Below, piece after piece: positions 7,875 to 15,863 of a stretch of 64,000 nt of DNA. Where the stretch lies: assembly GCF_010977555.1 (NCBI RefSeq), contig NZ_CP048815.1, positions 62,001 through 126,000 on the forward strand, given 5' to 3'. The stretch comes from Caulobacter rhizosphaerae. GTDB lineage: Bacteria > Pseudomonadota > Alphaproteobacteria > Caulobacterales > Caulobacteraceae. The notes under the pieces were generated by a model. The model was not told where the DNA came from and ran no database searches. It saw only the letters and a list, made by a program, of their open reading frames with translations. Positions within the stretch are counted from its first letter, which is position 1. The number at the start of each line of letters is the position of its first letter. The translations under genes and the position numbers were made by a program.

Positions 7875-9017
7875 ATGGTTTGGAATTGGCAGCAGGAAGG
7901 TTGGCCCGAGTTTACTTGGGAACAGCGCAAATTGGTGCGCGCCGAAGCGCTCTTCATCGAGAACGCGGGCGTGCTCATTGGCGTGTCCAAGCATCTGGAC
8001 GCCGACGACCAATATGCCCTGCGCATCGAATTGATGAGCCATGAGGCCGTCGATACCTCCGCCATTGAGGGCGAACCGCTCGACCGCGATAGTGTCCAGT
8101 CGTCCATCCGCAGACACCTAGGCTTGGCCAGCGACCGTCGCCGCGCGTCGCCCGCCGAGGCCGGCATCGCGGAAATGATGGTCGATCTTTATGAGCATGC
8201 CGCCAGGCTGCTGACCGAAGAGGTCCTGTTCCGCTGGCATCGCTGGATCACCAATGGGCGCACCGATCTCGTCGATATCGGGCGCTATCGCACCCACGCA
8301 GATCCGATGCAGATCGTCTCGGGCGCGCTGCATGCCCCGAAGGTGCATTTCGAGGCTCCGCCCTCGTCGGACCTCCCCACGGAGATGCAACGCTTCTGGG
8401 ACTGGCTGGAGCGCACAGCGCCGGGCGGTAGCACGCCCTTACCCGCCGTCACCCGCGCCGGCATCGCCCACCTCTGGTTTGAAAGCATCCACCCGTTCGA
8501 GGACGGCAACGGCCGGGTCGGTCGCGCGATCAGCGAGAAGATCTTGGCGCAGGGATTGGCGAATCCGGTTGTGACTGGCATGGCCAGCACCTTGTTGCAG
8601 CATCGTAAGGCCTACTACGCCGAGCTTGAGCGCGCACACCGAGATCTCGAAATCACCGACTGGCTGTTGTGGTTCGCCGCCAAGACACTGGAGGCGCAGC
8701 AACGAACTCTGCGCCAGATCGAATTCGTGCTGGATAAGGCTCGCCTCATGGGCAGTTTGCGTGGCGTGCTGAACGAGCGCCAGGAAAAGGCGCTTATTCG
8801 GTTATTTGCCGCTGGGCCGGAAGGCTTCAAGGGCGGGCTCAGCGCCGCCAACTACATGACCATCACGGGCACGACATCGGCGACCACCACCCGAGACCTC
8901 GCCGCGCTGGTCGACACCGGCGCGCTGACTCGCACCGGTGCGAACAAGGCCACGCGCTATCATCTGAACATCGCCACCACGCCACTTTCGTCGCTCGACG
9001 AGCACGACATCGCCTAA
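7875..9017 (+). CDS. Fic family protein (AMP-transferase), class II with N-terminal inhibitory helix
   Basis: 380 residues. The Fic active-site loop HPFEDGNGRVGR begins at His206. An inhibitory motif of the S/T-x-x-x-E-G/N type, TSAIEG, lies at residues 61-66, as in class II Fic proteins whose N-terminal helix blocks ATP binding. The N-terminus (WPEFTWEQ, then AGVLIGVSKHL) fits the DUF4172-Fic architecture, and residues ~290-370 look like a winged helix (LSAANYMTITGTTSATTTRDLAALV). The enzyme transfers AMP to hydroxyl groups of target proteins. The antitoxin-like control is built in and no separate partner gene is visible. It is flanked by recombinase debris and an IS, so it is probably horizontally acquired. 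Confidence 0.88.
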   Translation: MVWNWQQEGWPEFTWEQRKLVRAEALFIENAGVLIGVSKHLDADDQYALRIELMSHEAVDTSAIEGEPLDRDSVQSSIRRHLGLASDRRRASPAEAGIAEMMVDLYEHAARLLTEEVLFRWHRWITNGRTDLVDIGRYRTHADPMQIVSGALHAPKVHFEAPPSSDLPTEMQRFWDWLERTAPGGSTPLPAVTRAGIAHLWFESIHPFEDGNGRVGRAISEKILAQGLANPVVTGMASTLLQHRKAYYAELERAHRDLEITDWLLWFAAKTLEAQQRTLRQIEFVLDKARLMGSLRGVLNERQEKALIRLFAAGPEGFKGGLSAANYMTITGTTSATTTRDLAALVDTGALTRTGANKATRYHLNIATTPLSSLDEHDIA

Positions 9018-9336
9018 GCTCTACCGTCGGGCCACGTTCGCGAGCCTCACAAAACGCGCCTCTTACTAAAGGTCCGTGTGTGGACGCCCCGGTCGAAGCA
9101 AGTGGTTTTTCGAGATTTCTGACGCTGTCGGTTCAGGTGCTTCCGTGTGTCCGGCCTGTTGATGCGGCTGTTCACACGCCGCTGGCCTGTATGGAGATCG
9201 CGGATCGGGTCCAGACCGCTCAGGCGCGCTCGAGGCGCTCGGACATTTTCACTGGTTTTCCCGACCCCGTCTTCTGACCGTTGCGCCATACCTCTCGTCT
9301 GACCTTCGCCTCTCCGACGCCCTCAGACCCTGGCGG
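9018..9336. other. Non-coding stretch at the transposase 3' side
   Basis: About 320 bases with no supported gene. The segment nearest 9337 should contain the right end of the IS110-family element, but these elements lack terminal inverted repeats and the boundary cannot be set by eye. Confidence 0.5.
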
Positions 9337-10362
9337 TTAGACCGCCATGGCCGGAGCTCTGTAGGTTCCTCCGTGCGCCATCAGCGCCCAGACGATCCTC
9401 GCCATCTTGTTGGCCAATGCGATGGTGACCAGCATCCGTGGCTTTCGGGCCAGCATGCTCTCCAGCCATGGATTGGCAGGTGCACGATCGCGGCCGGAGA
9501 CCCTGGCCGCGGAGCTGGCGCCCAGGATCAGCAGCCGTCGCAGACTGCGCTCGCCCATCTTGCTGGTCCGCCCCAATCGCTCCTTGCCGCCGCTGGAATG
9601 CTGGCGTGGCGTGAGGCCCACCCAGGCGGCGAAGTCACGCCCGCGCCTGAAGGTGCTGGCGGCCGGCGCCAGCGCCACCAACGCGGTGGCCACGACGGGT
9701 CCAATGCCAGGGATGGTCATCAGCCGCCTGGCGACCGGATCGCGCTTGGCCCGTATGGCGATCTCAGCATCCAGTTGAGCGATCTGGCCCTGTAGGGCTC
9801 GGAGGCTCTGGACGATGACAGCCAGCACCGGCCGCGCCTGGGCGGGCAGATCGGTGCTGGGGTCGTCGACCACATCGATCAGCCTGGCAGCGTGCGCCGC
9901 ACCTTGCCGGACCACGAAGCCGAACTCGGCCAGATGCCCCCGCAGCGCATTGATCAGCTGGGTGCGCTGCCTGACCAGCAGATCGCGGGTGCGAAACACC
10001 ACGGCCGAGCCTTGGGCCTGCGCGCTCTTGGGCGTGACGAACCGCATCGTCGGCCGTTGCGCCGCCTCGCAGATGGCTTCTGCGTCGGCCATGTCGTTCT
10101 TCTGCCGCTTCACGAACGGCTTCACATAGGCCGGTGGGATCAGGCGGATCTCATGGCCCAAAGCGCCGATCTCACGGGCCCAGTAGTGGGCGCTGGCGCA
10201 GGCCTCCATCGCCACCAGGCAGCGTGGCTGGCCGGCGAAGAACGCCAGCAGTTGTTCTCGTCGCAGCTTCTTGCGGAAGACCACGCCGCCGGCCCGATCA
10301 GCGCCATGCGCCTGGAAGACCGACTTGGCCAAGTCGAGCCCGATTGTGATAACTTCTTCCAC
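9337..10362 (-). CDS. IS110-family transposase
   Basis: 341 residues from GTG 10362, chosen because AAAGGAGG lies just upstream; the frame stays open further but without support. The N-terminal DEDD (RuvC-like) part shows IGLDLAKSVFQ, VAMEAC and NDMADAEAI. The C-terminal Transposase_20 part shows TIPGIGPVVATALVA and the conserved Ser region HSSGGKERLG. These enzymes act as RNA-guided (bridge RNA) DNA recombinases and leave no terminal inverted repeats. The frame appears intact. It is the only complete mobile-element gene in the window. Confidence 0.93.
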   Translation of the reverse strand: MEEVITIGLDLAKSVFQAHGADRAGGVVFRKKLRREQLLAFFAGQPRCLVAMEACASAHYWAREIGALGHEIRLIPPAYVKPFVKRQKNDMADAEAICEAAQRPTMRFVTPKSAQAQGSAVVFRTRDLLVRQRTQLINALRGHLAEFGFVVRQGAAHAARLIDVVDDPSTDLPAQARPVLAVIVQSLRALQGQIAQLDAEIAIRAKRDPVARRLMTIPGIGPVVATALVALAPAASTFRRGRDFAAWVGLTPRQHSSGGKERLGRTSKMGERSLRRLLILGASSAARVSGRDRAPANPWLESMLARKPRMLVTIALANKMARIVWALMAHGGTYRAPAMAV

Positions 10363-10560
10363 GGACGCCTCCTTTGCAGTGGTGTTTTCAACACCTCCAC
10401 TTTGGCACATCGATGCCGTCGGGGGGCGTCCACCCCATCGCTCAGGGGCGGGTGCGGAAACGAGGTCCGCGCCTAAAACCGGTCCTTTATCGCCATGCCG
10501 GACAGCGGACGGGCCAAAGGTCTGTTCGGGGTGGGGAAACGGCCCGTGTTGTGGACTATG
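10363..10560 (-). ncRNA. Candidate IS110 left-end non-coding region (possible bridge RNA)
   Basis: The ~200 bases upstream of the transposase start hold no gene but have hairpins: GGTGTT/AACACC with a 3-base loop at 10381-10395, and ACGGGCC (10509-10515) pairing with GGCCCGT (10541-10547). In IS110-group elements the bridge RNA is encoded in the non-coding end next to the transposase start. The location and structure fit, but the element boundary and RNA loops were not resolved. Confidence 0.35.
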
Positions 10561-10583
10561 AAACACCCCGGCTGGAGCCTTCC

Positions 10584-11042
10584 ATGAACTCTGATGAACT
10601 TCCTCGCGCCCAGGGCATCGTGCGGTTTGATTTCGACCGTTACGACGATCTCCACGGACAATCGACCTGCCGCATCAAGGCTAAGATCGAGGCGGACGAT
10701 CCGAGGCCCATTTGGTGGGAAATGGTCGTGATGGGCGAGACCCTCGGTCTACACATCACCGTAAACAGGGACACTGACGAGTTGATCGTCGCGCTGACCA
10801 ATGTTGCAGAACCCGGTGGGGGCCTCTGGATCGATGTCGAACAGCTAGCTGATTGTATTGGGGGCAAGATCGGCTGGTTCTGGTCCGCGATGAACTCCCA
10901 AGGTTATTGGGATTTGTTCATACTGTCGTTCGAGGGCAGTGTAATTCCAAGCGTAGCCTTTCTCGGAATGGCGTCGGAAGTGCACGTAATGCGGATGGCC
11001 CTGGTCGAGCAGCCGTCTGCCACTGAGGTGATTGAGCGTTAG
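10584..11042 (+). CDS. Hypothetical protein, 152 aa
   Basis: ATG 10584 is taken as the start because everything upstream in this frame overlaps the IS end. The protein is soluble, acidic and aromatic-rich, with alternating beta-like stretches (HITVNRDTDELIVALTNV) and GGKIGWFWSAMNSQGYWDLF. It resembles in general character the small alpha/beta orphan proteins found in accessory islands, some of which are immunity proteins, but no family is recognised. Codon use is less GC-rich than core genes. The ribosome-binding site is weak (GGAG about 10 bases upstream). Confidence 0.6.
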   Translation: MNSDELPRAQGIVRFDFDRYDDLHGQSTCRIKAKIEADDPRPIWWEMVVMGETLGLHITVNRDTDELIVALTNVAEPGGGLWIDVEQLADCIGGKIGWFWSAMNSQGYWDLFILSFEGSVIPSVAFLGMASEVHVMRMALVEQPSATEVIER

Positions 11043-11075
11043 GCTAGCCGAAACGCACACACATCATCACGGTCA

Positions 11076-11092
11076 TCCGGGTTGGACCCGGA
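11076..11092. repeat. Short perfect hairpin between orphan gene and xdhC
   Basis: TCCGGGT pairs with ACCCGGA around a TGG loop. It lies between the ends of two convergent genes, so it may help terminate transcription, although no T-run follows. No gene is seen from 11043 to 11165. Confidence 0.5.
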
Positions 11093-11165
11093 CCGCTCCG
11101 CGCCTCCCCATCAGCTCGCCGCGCAAGCCCGAGGTCGAGAAGCCGTGCCCGCAACACGATGCCCG

Positions 11166-12218
11166 CTAAGACTTGCCCCCACCTGGCGGCTTCGCCGCCT
11201 GTCCGTCCCCATCGGGGGTGGAGACCGGCCGTCGCGCCAGGGCCGGCTGGCCGTGGCGGCTGGCCATGATCTCGCCGATGATCGCCACGGCCACCTCAAA
11301 CGGCGCCTTGCCGCCGAGGTCGAGGCCGATCGGGGCGCGCAGCTTCTGGAGGTCGGTCTCGGCGACGCCGGCGGCGCGCAGGCGGTCCAGCCGCGCGCCC
11401 AGCCGCCGCCGGGCGCCCAGCAGGCCGACATAGGACGCGGCCGAGGGCAGGGCGGCCAGCAGGGCCTCGTGGTCGACCTCCTCGTCATGACCGCAGACCG
11501 CCACCGCCGTCCAGGCGTCCAGCCCGACCGCCGCCACGGCGCCGGCCACGTCGTCGCGGCGATAGGCAACGCCGGCCAGGGGCGGCGGCGCGATCGGGCC
11601 CTTGGGACGCACCAGGGTGGTCGAAAACCCGGACTGGGCCCCGAGGCTGGCCACGGCCAGGGCGGTGGGATCGCCGCCGAACACCACCAGTCGCGGCGGC
11701 GGATCGAATCGCCGCGAAAAGGCGCCGGGCCAAGTAGGGGCGGGGTCCGACGCCGGGGCGCAGAGCCGTCGCTCGCCGTCGCTGATCCAAGCCGCCGGCT
11801 CGCGCGCCTCGGCCAGGGCCAGCAGCGCCCGCGCCGCATCGTCGTCGGAGGCGAGGCGCTCGACCAGGATCTCGATCCGCGCCCCGCACAGCAGGCGGAT
11901 GTCGGGCCAGGGGCTGCCCTCGCCATAGACCAGGCGCCGGGGCCGCCCGTCGGCCATGCAGGCCCGGGCGTGGGCCTCGACATCGGCCTCGATGCAGCCG
12001 CCCGACAGGAACCCGGCCCGGCTTTCCATGCCGAACACCATCTGGGCGCCGACTGGACGCGGGCCGCCCTCGCCGAGCGAAATGATCGTCGCCAGGCCCG
12101 CCGCGCCGCGCGCCAGGGCCTGGGCCAGGGCGGGCCGCATGTCCTCGGCCAGGCCGTGCAGCGGCCAGTCTCCGGCGATTTCGGAGGCCTGGTTGAGCGG
12201 GGGATCGGGAAGCTTCAT
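11166..12218 (-). CDS. xdhC: XdhC/CoxI family molybdenum-cofactor insertion protein
   Basis: 350 residues. The N-terminal XdhC domain has ISLGEGGPRPVGAQM and FLSGGCIEADV. The C-terminal Rossmann domain has RLVVFGGDPTALAVA and the family ending GARRR followed by LRAPIGLDLGG. XdhC-type proteins bind the molybdenum cofactor, promote its sulfuration and hand it to xanthine-oxidase-family enzymes such as the one at the left edge. The last ~20 residues (after SRHGQPALARRPV) are encoded by a palindromic intergenic repeat also found at 21.8 kb, so the native stop has probably been replaced. Confidence 0.88.
   Translation of the reverse strand: MKLPDPPLNQASEIAGDWPLHGLAEDMRPALAQALARGAAGLATIISLGEGGPRPVGAQMVFGMESRAGFLSGGCIEADVEAHARACMADGRPRRLVYGEGSPWPDIRLLCGARIEILVERLASDDDAARALLALAEAREPAAWISDGERRLCAPASDPAPTWPGAFSRRFDPPPRLVVFGGDPTALAVASLGAQSGFSTTLVRPKGPIAPPPLAGVAYRRDDVAGAVAAVGLDAWTAVAVCGHDEEVDHEALLAALPSAASYVGLLGARRRLGARLDRLRAAGVAETDLQKLRAPIGLDLGGKAPFEVAVAIIGEIMASRHGQPALARRPVSTPDGDGQAAKPPGGGKS
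11172..11222. repeat. Palindromic intergenic repeat, copy A (inside the xdhC 3' end)
   Basis: CTTGCCCC, then ACCTGGCGGCTTCGCCGCC, then TGTCCG and a CCCCATCGGGGG hairpin. Almost the same sequence occurs at 21811-21859. GGCGGC-TTC-GCCGCC forms a perfect hairpin. Here the repeat is read as the xdhC C-terminus. Confidence 0.85.
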
Positions 12219-12318
12219 CGCCGGCGATGTTAACCCCTCGGCAAGTTTCCAGAAACGCCTTCTTCAGTCCTTTGGGCCTAGGCTCGTCGACACTGGTGTT
12301 CCATCCGCACGGATTTCC

Positions 12319-13194
12319 ATGTCGCTTTCGGTTTCCAAGCTCGGTCTCGCCGCCGCCCAGTTCGGACTGGACGGCATGAGCGCGTCGCCGCGCGCCCGTT
12401 CGCCCGAAACCGAAGCCCGTGACATTCTCGCCATCGCCGCCCGCGCCCGCCTGTCGGTGCTGGACGTGTCGGGCAACTATGGCCGCGCCGAGCAGGTGCT
12501 GGGCGACCTGATCCCGCGTCCCGTGCCGTTCCGCGTCACCCTGTCGGCCGCCCGCGCCGACCGCGGCCCGGACTTCGTCGAGGCCGAGGCCCGCGCCAGC
12601 CTGCGCCGCCTGGCCGTGGAACGCGCCGACGCCATCATCGTCCCCTCGCCCGCCGAACTGTTCGGCCCGCACGGCGCGGCCGTCTGGGACCGCCTGGCCC
12701 GGCTGCGCGACGAGGGGCTGTTCGCCAAGGTGGGCGTCGCCGCGCACGCCAGCGACGATCCCGTCGGCGTCGCCCGCCGCTTCAAGCCCGACATCCTGCA
12801 AGCGCCGGCCAGCCTGCTGGACCAGCGCCTGCTGGCCGACGGCTCGCTGCAGCGCATCGCTGGCATGGGGATCGAGGTGCAGCTGCGCTCGATCTTCCTG
12901 AACGGCCTGCTGTTCCTGCCGCCCGACCGCGTGCCCGCCCAGCTGAAGGGGGCCTCGGGCCGCCTGTCGAAGGTGCGGCGAATGATCGCCGAGGGCCGGT
13001 CCGATCCGCTGCAGGCCGCCCTCGGCTTCGCCCTGTCGCGCGTCGAGGCCAGCGCCGTCCTGGTGGGCGTCACCTCGGCCGCCGAGCTGTCGGCCGTGGT
13101 CGCCGCCGCCTCCAGCCCGCCGCCCGACCTCGACTGGGACGACATGGCCATCGACGATCCGGTGGCCCTGGACCCGCGACGTTGGGTCGCCTGA
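12319..13194 (+). CDS. Aldo/keto reductase family protein
   Basis: 291 residues from ATG 12319. It has the TIM-barrel AKR outline: LGLAAAQFGLDG at the start, VLDVSGNYGRAEQVLG (Asp and Tyr of the catalytic set), KVGVAAHASDD, and late ALGFALSRVEASAVLVGVTS. It lies 66 bases upstream of an SpsF-like cytidylyltransferase, a pairing seen in surface-sugar gene groups where the reductase modifies a keto-sugar. The substrate is unknown. It is divergent from xdhC across a 100-base gap. Confidence 0.8.
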   Translation: MSLSVSKLGLAAAQFGLDGMSASPRARSPETEARDILAIAARARLSVLDVSGNYGRAEQVLGDLIPRPVPFRVTLSAARADRGPDFVEAEARASLRRLAVERADAIIVPSPAELFGPHGAAVWDRLARLRDEGLFAKVGVAAHASDDPVGVARRFKPDILQAPASLLDQRLLADGSLQRIAGMGIEVQLRSIFLNGLLFLPPDRVPAQLKGASGRLSKVRRMIAEGRSDPLQAALGFALSRVEASAVLVGVTSAAELSAVVAAASSPPPDLDWDDMAIDDPVALDPRRWVA

Positions 13195-13260
13195 CATCGG
13201 GACGAAATAAGGCTCAGCCTCGGAGAAAGCGCTGAGAAGCAAAAGAGGGAGCCGAACGCC

Positions 13261-13965
13261 ATGATCCTCGCCGTCGTCCAGGCCCGCATGGGCTCCAAGC
13301 GTCTGCCCGGCAAGGCCGTCGCCACCCTCCAGGGCCAGCCGATGATCCTGCGCCAGCTGGAACGGCTGCGCGGCGCCCGGCGCCTGACCAAGATCATCGT
13401 CGCCACCAGCAGCGACCCCGCCGACGACGGCCTGGCCGGCCTGGTGGTGTCGCGCGGCTACGCCGTGCACCGCGGCGCGGGCAGCGACATCCTCGACCGC
13501 ATCGCCCGCTGCGCCGAGGCCGCCGGGCCGGTCAGCCACATCGTTCGCGTCAAGGGCGACGCGCCGTTCGTCGATCCGGCCGTGATCGACGAGGCCGTCC
13601 GCCTGGCCCAGGCCACCGGCGCGGCCTACACCTCCAACCGTGTGGAGCGCACCTTTCCGGCCGGGCTGGAGGTCGAGGTGGTCACCGTCGAGGCGCTGCG
13701 CGTCGCCGCCGCCGAGGTTCGCGACCCCCTGGCCATGATCTCGCCGACCGCCGCCATCCGCGAGCGGCCCGATCGTTTCCGGCAGGCCCACCTGAAGGCC
13801 CATCGCGACTGGTCGCACTACGACTGGCGGGTCAAGACCCCGGCCGACCTGGCCTTCGCCCGCTCGATCTACGACGCGCTGTATCCGGCCGACCCAGGCT
13901 TTTCGATGCACGACGTGCTGGACCTGGTGGAGAGCCACCAAGACCTGGGCCGGTTCGCGGCCTAG
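13261..13965 (+). CDS. SpsF-like cytidylyltransferase
   Basis: 234 residues. The N-terminal VVQARMGSKRLPGKAV is the nucleotide-binding signature of the CMP-acylneuraminate / spore-coat polysaccharide SpsF family; IVATSSDPADDGL and VRVKGDAPFVDP (metal-binding Asp) follow. The predicted product is an activated sugar for a surface glycan or flagellin glycosylation. A good GAGGGAG ribosome-binding site precedes ATG 13261. It probably forms an operon with the aldo/keto reductase upstream. Confidence 0.82.
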   Translation: MILAVVQARMGSKRLPGKAVATLQGQPMILRQLERLRGARRLTKIIVATSSDPADDGLAGLVVSRGYAVHRGAGSDILDRIARCAEAAGPVSHIVRVKGDAPFVDPAVIDEAVRLAQATGAAYTSNRVERTFPAGLEVEVVTVEALRVAAAEVRDPLAMISPTAAIRERPDRFRQAHLKAHRDWSHYDWRVKTPADLAFARSIYDALYPADPGFSMHDVLDLVESHQDLGRFAA

Positions 13966-13970
13966 GCCTT

Positions 13971-14070
13971 GCGTCCTTCGAGGCTCGGCTGCACCTCGCA
14001 CCTCAGGATGAGGAAAGCAGTAAATCGCTCCTCATCCTGAGGCGCCCACGCAGTGGGCCTCGAAGGGCGC
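13971..14070. repeat. Long imperfect palindrome between convergent genes
   Basis: The inner arms CCTCAGGATGAGG (14001-14013) and CCTCATCCTGAGG (14030-14042) are perfect complements. The outer arms at 13971-13984 and 14057-14070 pair at 13 of 14 positions. The element fills the gap between two convergent genes and could act as a two-way terminator. This is the style of palindromic repeat scattered through Caulobacter-type genomes. Confidence 0.85.
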
Positions 14071-14076
14071 AGGGCG

Positions 14077-15189
14077 CTACTTCCAAGCCCCATACGGGTC
14101 CACCGACGTCTTGCCCAGCGCCTCGGCCACGGCCGGGTGGGTCAGTTCGCCCGCCAGGACGTTGAGGCCCTTGGCCAGGTGGACGTTGCTCTTCAGCGCG
14201 TCCAGGCCGTGGTCGGCCAGGGCCAGGCCGAAGGGCAGGGTGGCGTTGCCCAGGGCTTCCGACGAGGTGCGCGGCGCCGCGCCCGGCATGTTGGCCACGC
14301 AGTAGTGGACGACGCCGTCGACCGTGTAGGTCGGCTCGGCGTGGGTGGTCGGGTGGCTGGTCTCGAAACAGCCGCCCTGGTCGATCGACACGTCGACCAG
14401 CACCGAGCCGGGCTTCATCTTGGCCAGGTGCTCGCGCTTGACCAGCTTGGGCGCGGCGGCCCCGGCGGTCAGCACCGCGCCGATGATCACGTCGGCCTTG
14501 AGGATCTCGTCCTCGACGGCGGCGATCGTCGAATAGCGGGTCAGGATGCGGCCCTGGTACAGGTCGTCCAGCTCGCGCATCCGGGGGATCGAGCGCTCCA
14601 GCACCACGACCTCGGCGCCGAGGCCGGCGGCCATGCGGGCGGCGTTGGAGCCGACCACGCCGCCGCCCAGCACCGCCACCCGGGCCGGGGGCACGCCGGG
14701 CACGCCGCACAGCAGCAGGCCCATGCCGCCATTATGCTTGAGCAGGGTCTCGGCGGCGCTGAACACCGCGATGCGGCCGGCCACTTCCGACATCGGAGCC
14801 AGCAGCGGCAGGCCGCCGCGCGCGTCGGTGACGGTCTCGTAGGCGATGGCCGCGCAGCCCGAGGCCAGCAGGCCCTCGGTCTGGGCGGGGTCGGGCGCCA
14901 GGTGGAGGTAGGTGAACAGGATGTGGCGGGGCGTCAGGCGCTCCCACTCGACCTTCTGCGGTTCCTTGACCTTGATGATCAGCTCGGCGCCCGCGAACAC
15001 CGCGTCGGCGTCGGGCGCGATGGTCGCGCCGGCCTTGACGTAGAGGTCGTCGCCATAGCCGGCCCCCAGGCCCGCGCCGGCCTGGACCAGCACCGCGTGG
15101 CCATGGCCCACATACTCGCGCACGGCGGTAGGGGTCAGGCCGACGCGGTGTTCGCCCGGTTTGATCTCGGAAGGCACTCCAACGCGCAT
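14077..15189 (-). CDS. ald: Alanine dehydrogenase
   Basis: 370 residues from ATG 15189 (GGAGGAGACGATC upstream decides the start; the frame extends five codons further). Motifs: [20 protein letters not shown] at the N-terminus, KVKEPQ, the NAD-binding [33 protein letters not shown] and [13 protein letters not shown]. It reversibly deaminates L-alanine to pyruvate with NAD. It is divergent from an Lrp/AsnC regulator, the usual arrangement for alanine-induced control. Confidence 0.95.
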   Translation of the reverse strand: MRVGVPSEIKPGEHRVGLTPTAVREYVGHGHAVLVQAGAGLGAGYGDDLYVKAGATIAPDADAVFAGAELIIKVKEPQKVEWERLTPRHILFTYLHLAPDPAQTEGLLASGCAAIAYETVTDARGGLPLLAPMSEVAGRIAVFSAAETLLKHNGGMGLLLCGVPGVPPARVAVLGGGVVGSNAARMAAGLGAEVVVLERSIPRMRELDDLYQGRILTRYSTIAAVEDEILKADVIIGAVLTAGAAAPKLVKREHLAKMKPGSVLVDVSIDQGGCFETSHPTTHAEPTYTVDGVVHYCVANMPGAAPRTSSEALGNATLPFGLALADHGLDALKSNVHLAKGLNVLAGELTHPAVAEALGKTSVDPYGAWK

Positions 15190-15309
15190 GATCGTCTCCT
15201 CCAAAAGGTCTTTGACGCTGGTTTACGCCTGGGTGAACGCAGGTTCCCGGGGAGTTTCATGCGCCCGTAACCGTGGTATGCAGGATCCCATCACGATGGA
15301 GCCCTTTCG

Positions 15310-15783
15310 GTGAAGAAACCTGCGGCCAACCTCGACGCCTTCGACCGGAAGCTGCTGAACCTGCTCCAGAGGCGAGGCCGGGCCAGCTATGTGGAAATGG
15401 CCGAGGCGGTGAATCTTTCCGAATCCGCCTGCCTGCGCCGGGTGAAGGCGTTGGAAGAAACCGGGGTGATCGGGCGCTACGCCGCGGTGATCGACGAGCG
15501 GGCGGTGGGCCTGCCGCTCAGCGTCTTCGTCACCGTCACCCTGTCGTCCCAGGCCGAGGCGACGCTCAGCGTCTTCGAGAAGGCCATCGCCAATGTCCGC
15601 GAGGTGGCCGAGTGCTACCTGATGACCGGCGGCTCGGACTATCTGCTGCGGCTGGTGGTGGCCGACGTCGACGACCTGGAGCGGGTGCACGCCCAGGAGC
15701 TGACGCGGATCCCGGGCGTGGTGCGGGTCAGCTCGTCGATCGCCCTGCGCACGGTGGTCAAGCGTGTCGAATTGCCGCTTTGA
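15310..15783 (+). CDS. Lrp/AsnC family regulator, probable regulator of ald
   Basis: 157 residues from GTG 15310. The N-terminal winged HTH (LDAFDRKLLNLLQ, VEMAEAVNLSESACLRRVKAL) is followed by the ligand-binding RAM domain (VAECYLMTGGSDYLLRLVV). It is transcribed away from ald across a 120-base gap, the classic AldR arrangement, so it probably senses alanine or a related amino acid and controls ald. This role is inferred from position. Confidence 0.9.
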   Translation: MKKPAANLDAFDRKLLNLLQRRGRASYVEMAEAVNLSESACLRRVKALEETGVIGRYAAVIDERAVGLPLSVFVTVTLSSQAEATLSVFEKAIANVREVAECYLMTGGSDYLLRLVVADVDDLERVHAQELTRIPGVVRVSSSIALRTVVKRVELPL

Positions 15784-15863
15784 GGCGAGCCCGCCGTTGC
15801 GGCGGGATTAACCTTCCCCTGGCAGGACTGTAGGCCACCGCGTTGCACTCGTCGGGGGATGAG

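Noticed and set aside
9080..9277. A 65-codon frame after fic
   Set aside because: No family, no ribosome-binding site, unusual composition; it probably overlaps the IS right end.
13966..14076. A CRISPR-like repeat array
   Set aside because: Only one palindromic unit with inverted arms, with no regularly spaced direct repeats.
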